Source: Takifugu bimaculatus
Taxonomy: Eukaryota; Chordata; Actinopteri; Tetraodontiformes; Tetraodontidae
Length of the DNA: 64,000 nucleotides
Assembly (NCBI GenBank): GCA_004026145.2
Contig: CP034992.1
Span: 686,588-750,587, forward strand
Direction of reading: 5' to 3'
The notes below the pieces were generated by a model that was not told the DNA's origin, made no database searches, and saw only the letters and a list, made by a program, of their open reading frames with translations. The position numbers and the translations under genes are program-made. Every line of letters begins with the position of its first letter. The first letter of the stretch is position 1. Of the stretch, positions 10,136 through 21,022 are shown piece after piece.

Positions 10136-10676
10136 TAAAATTTCGTCCTTCGAGCCCGATCTCTTTTGAGATCACGAACCCGAGGGTGCGATCCTGAAGA
10201 CATCATCCAACGCCAGCGACGACGCCGAAGACTCGTGAGGACGGATAAGAGAAAGACCTGAGGACGTGAATTCGTTCCAGGCGGTTAGAACTGTTCCCAG
10301 CGCTGGATGGTGACCGACGGACGCGTCTCCTCGCAACAAAGTGTTGCCTCAGAGGGTGATACCTGGTTAGACTTAGCCATTAATTAAGTAGGTTACAACT
10401 TAGCCGTAATTAAGTTAAGAAAATAGGAAATTGTGTTTGTGTGTGAATGGAGGACTAAGCCATTGAAAGAGTTGATGGGAGAACTCTGCTAGCCCTGTGT
10501 TTTATTCTTTTGCTCGAAGAAAACGAAGTACTGGTGATCAGAATAAAGGACGAGTTCCGCCCCTGAAAACTGGCACCGCTGTGAGAGTAGCGCACAGTAG
10601 AAGGGCCTGTCGGTGTCCTTCCTCCGATTTGTGTACCAGAGAAGTTTTCTGAGAGACCCAGTAGTGAGAAGTTAAA

Positions 10677-11704
10677 ATGCCACTGTTTATGGAGGGTTGT
10701 GTGACGGGTCAGGAACAATAAGTCAAGAAAGGTGGAGAAGAAAGTTTAATTTTTCAGGAAAACTCTGCACTGCAGACATACTGGAGTTACAGGCACATCT
10801 GAAACTCGAGTTGTTAAGTATAGACAAAAAGAAGAAGGAGAAGCATGACAAGTGCAAGGCAGAGTATAAATTGTCTGAGAAATGGTTGGAACAAAGTACC
10901 CTCAAAGACAAGGAGAGGAAAGAAAAGGCTCAGAACGGAAAGGAGAAAACAGCAGCAGCAGCCCTGATACGCCCAGAAGATGAGACCGCTGCTAAAAGGC
11001 GCCCCCCTGCTCCGGAGCCACAGCCCCCAGAGGCAGCGGCAGAGGAGGAAGAGAATGCACCACTTCCGGAGCAGATGGAGCTTATCGCACCTTCCCATGC
11101 ACAAGATCCCCCACAAATAACAGAAGGAAATGCAGCAAAGAAAGGAGCTAAACCCAAACAGCCGGCCTCCACTCTTCAACCGCTCCTACCCCCTCCATCT
11201 CTGTCTAATTTGAAAAGAGACAAGAAGTGCGAGAAAAGCAAAACAAGATAATGTTTATCCCTTCATTGCCTTGGAGCAACATAAAAAAACTATTCACCCG
11301 TTCACAGATGTTTGCCCCATGGTAGAAGTAGCACACCCAAATGCAGGAGCTAATGCGCAGACTCCTCGTACTATGTTAGTGTGCAGACCATGGACGAAAG
11401 AAGAGAGGAAAGCTCTGCCAGACATTCCTCCCATAGAGGAGGGACCTGAGGAGTTCATAAGAGCCCTAGAAGGGACCAGATTAAGTTTTCATCTGAATGG
11501 CCATGAAATGCTTCAATGTTTTATGAATCTATTCAGCAACAAGTGGCACCGTACAGCAGGAAACTTCACTGGAGCCAACGCCCACAATGAGGTTTTGGGA
11601 GCTGACACCCAACCCCTGGAACAAGCCTTACGACCACTGTACCAGAGAATCAGAGAATTTTGCCCGACGAACAGACTATGGCAAAATGTCCCAGACGCGT
11701 CATA
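10677..11704 (+). pseudogene. Retroviral gag remnant (copy 1)
   Basis: The likely start at 10677 is followed after about ten codons by a one-base loss relative to the other copy (at about 10709). Open stretches continue at 10697-11251 (charged, Lys/Glu-rich, then proline-rich matrix/linker region) and 11271-11705 (capsid-like, with a CRPWTKEE segment similar to the start of gamma-type capsids). Stops and frame changes separate them. No nucleocapsid zinc knuckle was seen. Confidence 0.65.
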
Positions 11705-11799
11705 AAGATGATGAAAGCCCATCAGAGCACCTTGACCGCCTGAAACCCATTTTTAGACAGAATTCAGGAATCCCTTGTAATGATGATGAAGCCGGACCC

Positions 11800-13574
11800 T
11801 ATCGGCAACAGCTGTCACAACCGAACATCACGTTGCAGAAATGTGGACCTTTGAACCCTGGAACTCTGGTCCCTTCTCCAGAAGATGGAGAACCACACTT
11901 TTGCAAAACAGCAATTGAAACAAAACCAAGGTCTGACATTTCTCAGAGCCCATTACAGCACTCAACAGTAGCGTTTGTTGATGGCTCCGCCTCAAAAGAC
12001 GAGAAAGGGCGGAACCGAGTAGGCTATGCTGTAACCACGTCAGATGCAGTGTTAGAAGCTAAAGCACTTCCATCTTCCTGCTCAGCACAAGTGGCAGAAC
12101 TGTCTGCAGTTCTGAGAGCATGCCAGAGGTATGAAGGACAGGAACTAACTATTTACAGACAGTCAGTATGTTTTTGGAGCAATACACCATTTTGCAAAGA
12201 TATGGCAAAACAGAGGGTTCCAGAGGTCACAAGGTCAAACCCTTACACATGTAGCACTTCTGCAGCGACTGCTGGATGCAGCCCAGCTTCCTTCTGCACT
12301 AGCAGTTTGCAAATGTCGTGCACACCAAAAAGAGGAAACAACTTTGCAGACCAAACCGCAAAGAGGGCTGCAAAAGGACCTAAATAAGTGTGAAGCGCAG
12401 AGGTGTTTCTAGTAGACTTAGACATTTTGAACGACTCACAAGGTTCAGTGTCACACGCAGAACTGAAACAGTGGATAAATAGAGGAGCTCAGAAAAGTGA
12501 TGGCCTCTAGAAAATTGACGGCAAACCGATCCTTCCAAAAAGCCTGTACAAAACAGCAGCATTAGTGAGCCATGGGCTGACCCATGTCTCAAGAGGAGGG
12601 ATGGTACATAGAGTCAACCAACACTTCTACACCATCAAGTGTTCAGATGTTGCTCAAAACTATTGCAGATCATGCATAATCTGTTGCAAACACAATGCAC
12701 AAGGAAACATGAGGCCAAAGAGAGGCAAGTTTCCTGCACCACAACATCCATTCCAGGAAATAAAGATGGATTTTTATTGAACTATCATTATCACAAGGAT
12801 GCAAGTATTGCCTAGTGATAATAGATACATTTTCCAAATGGGTAGAAATCTATCCTGCAAAACGCAATGATGCAATCACAGTGGCGAAAAGCCTTTGCAA
12901 ACATTACATTCCTACCTATGGCATACCACAGACCGTAAGATCAGACAATGGAAGCCATTTTGTGAATGAAGTGATGAACCTTTGCTCCACAACGCTGGGG
13001 TTCAAGCTGAAAAATCACTGTGCATACCACCCCCAGAGTGCAGGACTAGTAGAAAGGACAAATGGAACCATAAAGAACAGACTGAAGAAAAAAACCATGG
13101 AAGAAACAGGGAGAGCATGGCCAGACTGTCTATCTCTGGTAAAGCTCTGGATGAGGATTACCCCTACACAATCGGGGCTAACACCGTTCGAGATGCAGTG
13201 CATGGCCGACCTTTCCCTCTTCAATAATATAAATATCAAAAGCAAACCATGAGACCACCCTAGCAGAATGGATGAGAAAACTGCTAAATAGCAAAGAAGC
13301 TCAAATGTCTAGTAGTCTGCCGATAACCTCTGCTTCTGTCCCACAGACGAACCTCAAGCCTGGTGACTGGGTCCTGATCAAGGTCCTGCAAAGGAAGAAC
13401 TGGAGCTCTCCGCGCTGGGAGGGGCCCTACCAGGTTCTCCTGACCACTCCTACTGCAGTAAAGATCGCTGAGAGACCATCTTGGATCCACAAAAGTCACT
13501 CCAAGGCCATCGAACCCCTGCCAGACCCGCCTCAACCAGGTGAAGAAATCAGCAGAACCACTCTCAATTTTTAG
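11800..13574 (+). pseudogene. Retroviral pol remnant (RNase H, integrase), copy 1
   Basis: RNase H begins near 11960 (AFVDGSASKDEKG) and its C-terminal half is altered by small changes. The integrase zinc-binding region (12565-12780) is followed by a one-base insertion near 12773, then the core: SDNGSHF supplies the second catalytic Asp and VERTNG the Glu. A stop before the C-terminal domain (13236 onward) precedes the LKPGDWVLIKV segment typical of gamma-like integrases. Protease and reverse transcriptase are absent. Confidence 0.8.
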
Positions 13575-13575
13575 C

Positions 13576-14568
13576 ATGGGTCTGGTTCAGGTGGTCCTGG
13601 GAGCAATCCTGCTGCTTCTGGGAGCAGCCCCATTCACAGAGCTCTCACCAACCAGCGGGGGACGAGGAGAGGAGGGGACCCCACCGACAGCCCAACGAGA
13701 AAAACGCAACACCGGAGGAGTCACAGATCGTACTCAGTGCAGCAATGGCACAGCTCACTCCTCTATTCTACGGATATGTGTAGCTTCCAACAACAAGACC
13801 ACAGTTCTTTTCCCATGGACAGGACTGCAGAGGGGGGAGAGAACGCAGTACAATATGGGAACAATTATCCTTGATACTTGACCAATGATCAGCTGGACAC
13901 CAGCTGGGGAACACTGACAGCGGACCCACCAGGACAAGACTGGTCCTCCTACTCAACGTCTAAGGCCGCCAGACACCAACGACCACTATTCTCAGTAAAG
14001 GGGACATCTGCGGGCCTTATAGTTGAAGTTGACTTAAGCCAGAATAAAACCCTAAATCCCAGCGGTCTAGTAGGAGGGTGCTGGGGTTTCTTGGCCTGGG
14101 CATGGTCCGCTGGGCAAGATCCTCGCTTCTATTTCCAGTTATGTCAACTGCCAAGCGTTAACGGCAGAGCAAGCAAAGCTCAGATGTCCAGAGCAATAAT
14201 TTTGGAAGAAAACACATCAACAGATGATTTGTTCCAAGTTCTTACTGGAATTTCTGCAGATGTGAACAACTGGCAGAACAAGCAGCAAATGCTTTTAAAA
14301 CGGACTGTGTAGTGTGTTTAGCCCCCAGACCAATTCTCAGAGTTACACCAAGCATGGTGCCTCCAAATTGTATTATTGAGCTAATGATGAAAATTAACCC
14401 TAATGATGCCTGCAGCAACTGGGATCAGTTTTTTTCCCACTAACTACTGCAGAGAAAAGAAAACCAATCTTTTCTAACAAGGTTGCCATTGGTAACTTCT
14501 CTTGCATAACCCTTACAGGTGACGGGGGCAGAATAGGCCAGTTAGAGGAATCCTGGTGTGCGACCACA
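13576..14568 (+). pseudogene. Retroviral env surface-subunit region, broken (copy 1)
   Basis: Starts with a signal-like hydrophobic stretch (VVLGAILLLLGAAP) near 13576 and continues through at least two frame breaks (about 13880 and 14312), with stops, up to the open transmembrane-subunit frame. It cannot encode a full surface subunit. Confidence 0.6.
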
Positions 14569-15450
14569 ATGGATTTGGACGTCACAACACATCATGTTGT
14601 GTTGCGCAACAACATCTGGTGGTGGTGCGGGGATGAAAGGCTGTTTGATGCCCTACCTAAGAGACGCACAGGCTTATGCGCCTTAGCCACTTTACTAATG
14701 CCTGTTTCTGTATTCCCCATGTCTACCTCTGAGCTGGCAATGCAGTTCAGTCCAACTGCAGCCAGCCATCTGCACAGAAGCAAGAGATTCACATGGCAAT
14801 CTGAGAACGATCCCACCTACATAGATGCTATTGGTATTCCAAGAGGTGTCCCTGATGAGTATAAATTAACTAATCAGGTAGCAGCAGGGTTTGAAAATTT
14901 CCCATTGATTTCAGCACTATTTCCAGTAACCCCAAACAAGAATGTGGATAGGATCAACTATATCCACTACAATGTGCAACGATTAGGTACCTGGACACAA
15001 AGTGGGTTTGAAGCTGTTCATAGCCAGCTCTCTGCTACCTCCCTGTTAGCATTTCAGAATAGGATCGCGGTTGACATGCTGTTGGCTGAGAAGGGAAGAG
15101 TGTGCGCTCTGTTTGGAGAACATTGCTGCACATTCATTCCTAACAACACCGCCTCAGATGGAAGCCTCACCCAAGCCATAGAGGGCCTCCGGATCCTGAA
15201 CGGAAAGATGAAAGATCACTCTGGAGTTGACGCCTCTATATGGGATAATTGGATGAATGTTTTTGGACAATACAAGATGTTGGTAACATCAGTGTTAACC
15301 TTCTTAGCAATTTTGTCTGCAATATTGACACTGTGTGGTTGTTGTTGTATCCCCTGCATACGTTCTCTTGTTAAACGTTTAATAACCACAGCTATCTCAC
15401 CAGTAACCACACAATTGGCCCAGCTATCCTCTACTCGACAAGGCTGGTGA
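14569..15450 (+). CDS. env: Retroviral envelope fragment: C-terminal SU and transmembrane subunit, open (copy 1)
   Basis: A 293-codon open frame that begins inside the former surface subunit. Visible features: a furin-type RSKR site at residues 70-73, a coiled heptad-rich region after it, a CX6CC motif at residues 179-187 next to an immunosuppressive-like segment, a membrane anchor around residues 237-262 and a short Cys-containing cytoplasmic tail. This is the architecture of gamma-type Env proteins. Most of the receptor-binding part lies upstream and is broken. The same frame is open in the copy at 53489-54370 with only a few substitutions, while gag and pol are broken in both. It may be neutral youth or retention; coding status today is unknown. 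Confidence 0.75.
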   Translation: MDLDVTTHHVVLRNNIWWWCGDERLFDALPKRRTGLCALATLLMPVSVFPMSTSELAMQFSPTAASHLHRSKRFTWQSENDPTYIDAIGIPRGVPDEYKLTNQVAAGFENFPLISALFPVTPNKNVDRINYIHYNVQRLGTWTQSGFEAVHSQLSATSLLAFQNRIAVDMLLAEKGRVCALFGEHCCTFIPNNTASDGSLTQAIEGLRILNGKMKDHSGVDASIWDNWMNVFGQYKMLVTSVLTFLAILSAILTLCGCCCIPCIRSLVKRLITTAISPVTTQLAQLSSTRQGW

Positions 15451-15724
15451 TGAGAAAGAAGAGGAAGATGCTGAATACCACTGGCCAGATCTTTTCCCAT
15501 ACCCAATTGAATGTGATTCTGATGGCTGAAGACTAGATTGAATGTGATTTTAATTGTTAAAATCTGAAGATTGATTCCAATCTGCTAATGTTTTCCAACA
15601 GTAAAGAACCGGTTCTCGACACGAGTAGTGAAATTCTGATGCTTTATGAAGTAGTGTGCAGAAAATGCTTTTCAAAATGTAAACTATGGATGTTTCTGCT
15701 CAGTTCCTGATAAAGAGGAGGGAA

Positions 15725-16126
15725 TGTTCGGTTCAAACTGTTCATATAGCAATGCTGTGAGCGCTTATTATCACTCCTGACCAGAACCCTGACCTGCTTT
15801 AGCTGATGTTCTATCACCTCAGGATAGCAGGGGACAACCTGACCATCCTGTGACACTCCATCCCCCATTTTCTTATATGTTCCTTTTGTATATATCATGC
15901 TTTGTTTTATTATGTGACGCTTATGCTTTATCATGTGATGCTTATGCATACGTTTACTGTACCCTTACATGTTAGTGTGCTAGTATAAAATAAACTGTTC
16001 AAGGCTCACACGCTGTAGCTACACTGCAGACGTGTGGTTGCCCTCGCAGCAAGTAAACTGAAGCTTCCGTCTCGTTCCTCTGAAGGCAACAGCGCGGGAG
16101 GGGAACTGATCCCTTTCTCCCTAACA
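15725..16126 (+). repeat. 3' LTR of retrovirus copy 1
   Basis: 402 bp, TGTTCGG...CTAACA, preceded by the polypurine tract aaagaggagggaa and followed by the agaat duplication. Confidence 0.9.
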
Positions 16127-16131
16127 AGAAT

Positions 16132-16498
16132 TACTGGGGAAATGCAGCTAATATGAAAATGATCTATTTTAGTTTTTACTTTATTTAGTCAGTGGCTGTA
16201 CTTTTTGCTCTTTAAAATACATTTTTACTGTTTACTTTTTACCATAAAAGTCTACACTGGTTAATTTTATTATGTCTATTCAAGGTAGTTTTCTGTGTCA
16301 ACTGGACTGTTTTTGTTCTCTTTTGAATATGTCACCTTTTATCCAGAAGGCTTCTTCAGAAATTCTTTTGAAATAGAGAATTCTGTTGTTTACTTATTTT
16401 TTGAATCTTCTTAATTTGAATATTTATTTTTCAGTTTGTTTGAGAAGACGAATTAATTACAGTTTGAAAGAAACTGAAGCCTTAAATACCAAGATTGT
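16132..16498. other. Intergenic, AT-rich; no gene seen
   Basis: Shared with 31860-32195 and 55021-55375. It contains a decayed copy (about 16283-16360) of the dispersed repeat seen at 17103-17187. Confidence 0.5.
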
Positions 16499-16503
16499 GA
16501 ACC

Positions 16504-16795
16504 TGTCACAGCTGCAGGTCGCTTCGCCCGCGCACCTGTTGTGCATCAGGACTCTAATGAGCCCCCTTCTCAATCCCCGGAGGCCCACCTGCTCCCTGCC
16601 GGATCGTTATTCCTGTTCAGGTGACTTTCCAGCCTATTCCTGTTTGCCTGCCTGCCCGGTTCCGACCTTGCCTGTTCCTGACTATTCTGTTCTGCCTGCT
16701 CCCCGGTGAATCCTGTCTGTTGTCTGTTTCTGACAATAAAGCGGTGTTCAGCCGAACTCTGCTGTCGCATTTGGGTTCTCGTCTGGTCCGTGACA
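16504..16795 (+). mobile_element. Solo LTR (family 2)
   Basis: 292 bp, starting TGTCACAGCTGC and ending GGTCCGTGACA, with 5-bp duplication gaacc (16499-16503, 16796-16800). It contains AATAAA near 16735. Copy C has no LTR here (attgtgaaccaaagtg, about 32185). Confidence 0.82.
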
Positions 16796-16875
16796 GAACC
16801 AAAAAGTGTCTAAAAGTGTCCCCCGCTGCTGCTTGGTTCCACAACACGCAGCACGTTCAGTTCCAAACTTTGAAG

Positions 16876-16963
16876 ATGAGTTCAGACGTTTGTGTTGGAA
16901 GTGTTTGTGTACCTTTGTGAAATCTGCAGAACTCGATCCAGTCGGTCAGAGACCGAGTCAAAG
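16876..16963 (+). pseudogene. Unidentified first exon, copy 1 (stop)
   Basis: Same 88-nt ATG-to-donor exon as 32975-33062, but the codon after CCT TTG is TGA, so the frame closes. The donor gtaaag is kept. Confidence 0.45.
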
Positions 16964-17102
16964 GTAAAGATCACTTCAGACGGATCTAGAAATGGCAGCT
17001 AGCTAACGCTCCTCAACGAGCTACTGGCCTGATGTGTCGCTCAAGTGAAGATAAAATCGTGACCGTCGCCAATAAAACAACACTCAAACCTTCATTTAAA
17101 CC

Positions 17103-17187
17103 CAAGGTAGTTTTCTCTGTCAACTGGACTGGGTTTCTTCTCTTGAAGACGTTTCGCCTTCTATCCAGAAGGCTTCTTCAGTTCTGA
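17103..17187. repeat. Dispersed short repeat (ggtagttttctctgtcaact family)
   Basis: A block containing ggtagttttctctgtcaact and tctatccagaaggcttcttc. It recurs at about 16283, 32010 and 55984, and in inverted orientation at about 20690-20715. The block is common in fish genomes; the parent transposon was not identified. Confidence 0.55.
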
Positions 17188-17313
17188 AGTTTTCATTTAA
17201 ACCGTTTTAATATATCACATATCTCAGACAGTACAGAGATTTAAAGGGTTCAGTGATCCTCTTAGTTGGTGCCCAGATGGGAGTGGTGAAAGATGCAATT
17301 CGAGGAAATGGAG

Positions 17314-17316
<3 letters not shown>

Positions 17317-17345
<29 letters not shown>
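17317..17345. repeat. CA microsatellite
   Basis: About 14 CA units; the corresponding site in C is not expanded. Confidence 0.9.
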
Positions 17346-17347
<2 letters not shown>

Positions 17348-17639
17348 TGCCAGAATTGTCCTCCTCTTGGACTCTTGATCTGCTCCTCTTTCAACACTTG
17401 TTTCATTTGTTAATCACAATATTTAAATATCAGCCAACACTGATGAGAACACGTTCTTGATGACTTCCCCGCGTTGCCATGACAACCATAAATGAGGCAA
17501 TTCTAAGACCAGAGACCATAATTGTTTTCCTGTTTTATGTAATTAAACTTGTATTAAACTCTAAACTTTTGGCTTCCTGTAATTAAATTTACCATTTCTA
17601 AATATAATTGATCATCTAATACATTTTAAAATAATGTTG

Positions 17640-17809
17640 TGGCGGACACACCGGGGTGTATCTCACACCCAGGTGATGCATGGGGTGACGGACATGGTGA
17701 ACTGTGAACTTCCATCATTAGAGTTGTGATTCGAGCCAACGTTCCTCTTCTGGTGCCAAGTAGCCTGTGCAGTTTATCCTCAATTGCTTTCTCAGTTAAC
17801 TTGACTGTT
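17640..17809 (-). pseudogene. BEL/Pao gag N-terminal fragment
   Basis: On the reverse strand this reads the same gag start region as 19039-19467 (LTEKAIEDKLHRLLGTRRGT). It joins L2 sequence at ACTGTT (17804-17809). Its left junction (ggcggacacaccggggtg) is shared with 56534-56600. Confidence 0.7.
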
Positions 17810-18375
17810 TTACTCCCTCAGTTCTTAGTTTCTCAGTTTTTAGCTTTTATACCTTTTATCCCATTTACTGTTTCAATCCTTCAGTTTTTAGCTCCAGTGT
17901 CTCCTCATGGTGTTTCCTCATGGTGTCTCCTCATGGTGTTTCCTCATGGTGTTTCCTCATGGGGGCCTGCCAGGCTGGGAGATGTTTCCGGTCTACCACT
18001 GGGGGTGCTGTCCCGTGGACAGCTCTGGCCTGGGGGGTTAGGGGGCTCTGTGCCTTGGTGTGGAGCCTCCGGTCTGTCCGGGTCGGGCTGGTCTTTGTGG
18101 CGGTACCACCTGTGGTCACGGACCGTGACCTCCCTCGGCCTGGTGGGCCTCCAAAGGTGGCGTCTCCTTCGCCTCAGGTCTCGGTGCCCAGCCATGTCTC
18201 AGCTTGTTTGTGTGTGTATGTGAGTGTGTGTATCTGTGTGTGTGTGTGTATCTGTGTGTGTCCTTTTTCTTGATTCTCTTGTTACTCTTTGTTGTTTTTA
18301 TCCTCTGTGAGGCACTTTGTGCTACCCAGTGTATGAAAAGTGCCATATAAATAAAGATTGAACTGAATTGAATTG
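17804..18375 (+). mobile_element. L2 LINE 3' UTR tail (truncated copy)
   Basis: Matches 2222-2815, including the 13-bp VNTR, GT-rich tract and AATAAA/TTGAA terminus. The 5' side is replaced by BEL gag, so this is a product of rearrangement rather than normal 5' truncation. Confidence 0.85.
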
Positions 18376-19009
18376 TAGATGTATAGATGAGTAGATTTAT
18401 AGATGAGTAGAAGTAGATATATAAATGTATAGATGTGTAGATGAGTGTCGCAGGTCAAATGTTCTGGACCAGGTTCTTCTCCCGCCCGATTGTTTCTGTT
18501 CCTGCAGATGATTCCATCCTAACTCGACCCCGCAGGAGGATCCACCTGTTATCTGACCCCTGAGGCTAAACTGGGACCAGTCATTACTAATTCGGACAGG
18601 TGAGCAGCTCAATCCTGGCTTTGCTGATCTGTCCTGTTCTAGATGTTTTATTACACGTGGGACCAGCGCAGACACGCTGACATGATTGTTACTGGAATTT
18701 TCTGTTTTCAGTTTACTGTAATTTGATCTGAACCGGGTCCAAATGTGTTACGCCATCGGGGTGTGGAGTACTGAAGAACTGTGGAGGTGAGGAGAAGGTT
18801 CCTCCCCATGATGAGTTCCTCTGTCTGCTCAGGAGGAACTGACAGAGTTTTAATGTCCCATCACAGAATTGTGAAGAAACGACGCAACCAGAGAGGAGGA
18901 GGTTGAAGAAGTGGTGAATCTGCAACAATAAAAACGAGATTACAGTTTGATTGAAGCCTCATTTTCTTTGATGATGGTGAATTTCATCACTTTCGCTTTG
19001 AATATCAGA
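18376..19009 (+). other. Partial receptor unit B: upstream flank only
   Basis: Copy of the gene-proximal flank (compare 2816-3440). It is cut at 19009, about 130 bp before the start codon would occur, by BEL sequence. There are no exons. Confidence 0.6.
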
Positions 19010-19038
19010 ACCATTCTTGTTTATAGGCTGGTTGGAAT

Positions 19039-19467
19039 TTATCCCCACTTGTGATACACCATCTTCAGGCCCAATCTCTTCCTGTTCTTGGTCTGTGGGC
19101 GTAAGCTTGAAATCTCCTGCTCCATCCATTTTTCAGTTTCTTCAGTAAACTCACTGATGACCATCATTTTCGGCTCAAACCAGTTCCTAATAACAGCCTC
19201 CTTCTCATCTTCAGACAAAAGACCTCCTATTTGCCTATTTATCTCCTTAAAGTCCAGCACACTGGCGTTGAACTTATCCTGCATTATTTCTTGCACTGTT
19301 GGCAGATTACCAGCTTCAGTGCTCGGACTGTGAACTTCCCTCATTAGAGTTGTGATTCGAGCCAACGTTCCTCTTCTGGTTCCAAGTAGCCTGTGCAGTT
19401 TATCCTCAATTGCTTTCTCAGTTAACTTGACTGTTGGTTTAGATTCCATTTCCTCAGTGCTATCCAT
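19039..19467 (-). pseudogene. BEL/Pao gag N-terminal part
   Basis: Starts MDSTEEMESK and continues for about 140 residues of helical, charged sequence (EEKMDQEI-type helices), with no zinc knuckle. It matches 58309-58704, where it continues into the knuckles. It stops where the array flank begins. Confidence 0.65.
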
Positions 19468-20353
19468 TTTAACCTCACCTTCATCCTTTTATCTTATTAA
19501 TAAAGCTGTGCGTAAACTGTGTGCACATGAATGAAAAGTATTCCACTAACACTTTTCTTCATCCAAAAAATGTCTCACAATTTCCAAAACACACAGAGCT
19601 TCCAATAACTTTCTGGCTCAGGTTTCAATTAGCACATTAGCATAAATCTCAAGTCACTGAGTAGCTAACTAGCGTTAGCTTCTTATTTCAAACTAGCACA
19701 GCATGGGCTTCTTTCCGTCTAGTAAAACGAATCCTTAATGGGTTTTTACGTTGTCCTTATCCTTTAGGTGACCTCCGTTCTTCATTGGTAATTCCGAAAG
19801 CTTACCACCTCGTCTGCTTTGAGAGAATCCTCCGTAGAATGTTGCTCCACTCCAAGGCTTGAGCCGAGTTTTCTTACTTATGTGTAATGGCACTCCATCC
19901 TCATTTAACGTACCATTTTTAAGCTGCAGACACAGTAATTCTTCACTCGCATGACATGAGATGTAATTCCATTTTAAGAGTCTTTATATGAATTCCAAAA
20001 GATTACAGCTCACATAACGTGGCGGTAAGAAAACGTTGTGCTCCCGTATCTAATGCAGCTCACCTGGCCTGACGCTGCGCATGCGCTCTTAAGTCAATCT
20101 CAGGGAGCGGCATCCAAAACTTTACATCAACAATCCTTTTAATATTACGAGTTACACAGTAACATGCACCATGCATCAAACAAATACAAACATAAATTGC
20201 ACGTCATTTTTACACACATCAATTCTGCTCTATGGCTCTTACATATCCAGCCCCTAATTGGGTTAACTGTAAGATTACACAATTATCAATTTAACTCAAA
20301 ACTAAGAGCCATCAAATTAAAACTATTAACGGAATAGAAATAATCTTTCTTAA

Positions 20354-20677
20354 CTAAAATAAATCTTTTCTTACATATTGTCCATTGTGTTTACATGGCT
20401 TCCTGCAAAAGGCATAACTTCTGCACAGACCTCTCCAGGGTGCTGTTTTTGTCTGCAACTTCACCCTCACAGTTCCACTGGAATCAGGGAAAGTTTGTAC
20501 TATTCTTCCCATGATCCACGTGCTTCGTGGGGATGAACTGTCCACTACTAGCACCAGTTTCTTCCTGAGGTCCTTCGTACAGAACGTGGCTGTACTCCCG
20601 GGATCCATAAAGGCATATGTCTCTATGGACCTTCCACTGTTGCGGGACTTCACCTTTACAGGAACCACGGGTAACAA
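20354..20677 (-). pseudogene. BEL/Pao aspartic protease fragment
   Basis: Contains YAFMDPGSTATFC, where the catalytic D-S/T-G triad reads D-P-G, followed by the RIVQTFPDSSGTVRVKL region and then unrelated 3' sequence. Fuller context is seen at 57346-58113. Confidence 0.65.
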
Positions 20678-20795
20678 GCAGTCCGAAACCCAGTCCAGTT
20701 GACAGAGAAAACTACCTTGGATACAATGACCTGGATGACTGAGAATTTACACAGACAACTAACATTTTCTACCGGAAAGGGAATTACCGACCCTT

Positions 20796-20868
20796 GGTAC
20801 AGTTGGGCCAATGGATGCGTTCCGTCGGTACAGTTGGGCCAATGGATGCGTTCCGTCGGTACAGTTGG
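20796..20868. repeat. 31-bp tandem repeat with CCAAT
   Basis: Two full 31-bp units (20796-20826, 20827-20857) of ggtacagttgggccaatgga..., each with an inverted ATTGG/CCAAT core, plus the first bases of a third that runs into the inverted repeat. Confidence 0.85.
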
Positions 20869-20950
20869 TAATACCCTTTCCGTAAGAAAAAGCAGCTGGC
20901 AGAAAACAAATTTACAAGTTACTTTTCTTACGGAAAGGGTATTACCAACT
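20863..20950. repeat. Perfect 28-bp inverted repeat
   Basis: Arms 20863-20890 and 20923-20950 are exact reverse complements (agttggtaataccctttccg...), separated by 32 nt. The core ggaaaggg(a/t)attacc also occurs at about 20774 and 20963, giving four copies in 200 bp. Confidence 0.9.
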
Positions 20951-21022
20951 TACTTTTTCAGCCGGAAAGGGAATTACCATCATTTGAATCGAAAGCGGGT
21001 AAGGACTTCATCGTGACGCAGG

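Larger units (their letters stand above)
9730..16126 (+). mobile_element. Endogenous retrovirus, gamma-type, copy 1 (defective)
   Basis: Two LTRs (406 and 402 bp) bracket gag, pol and env remnants. The target duplication is agaat (9725-9729, 16127-16131). The purine tract aaagaggagggaa directly precedes the 3' LTR. A large internal deletion at about 11806 joins the middle of gag to the region before RNase H, so protease and reverse transcriptase are missing. Frameshifts also break gag and integrase. The paralogous site in unit C (about 31853) is empty. No TGG-type primer-binding site follows the 5' LTR directly. The envelope type (CX6CC transmembrane subunit) and the integrase C-terminus resemble gamma-like retroviruses. 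Confidence 0.9.
19010..20700 (-). mobile_element. BEL/Pao retrotransposon pieces (LTR with flanking gag and protease)
   Basis: Reading the reverse strand: protease remnant (20677 down to about 20480), deletion of all of pol, the 3' region with purine tract aattaggggctggata (20259-20244), an LTR starting TGTAAGAGCC at 20243, a leader, and the gag start at 19467. Protease therefore precedes gag across a single LTR, a head-to-tail arrangement of two deleted element copies. The LTR inner end was not fixed (near 19500-19550). Confidence 0.7.

Noticed and set aside
10930..11179. Hydrophobic and Ser/Cys-rich reverse-strand frames opposite gag
   Set aside because: Complement of Lys/Glu/Pro-rich gag codons; low-complexity shadow.
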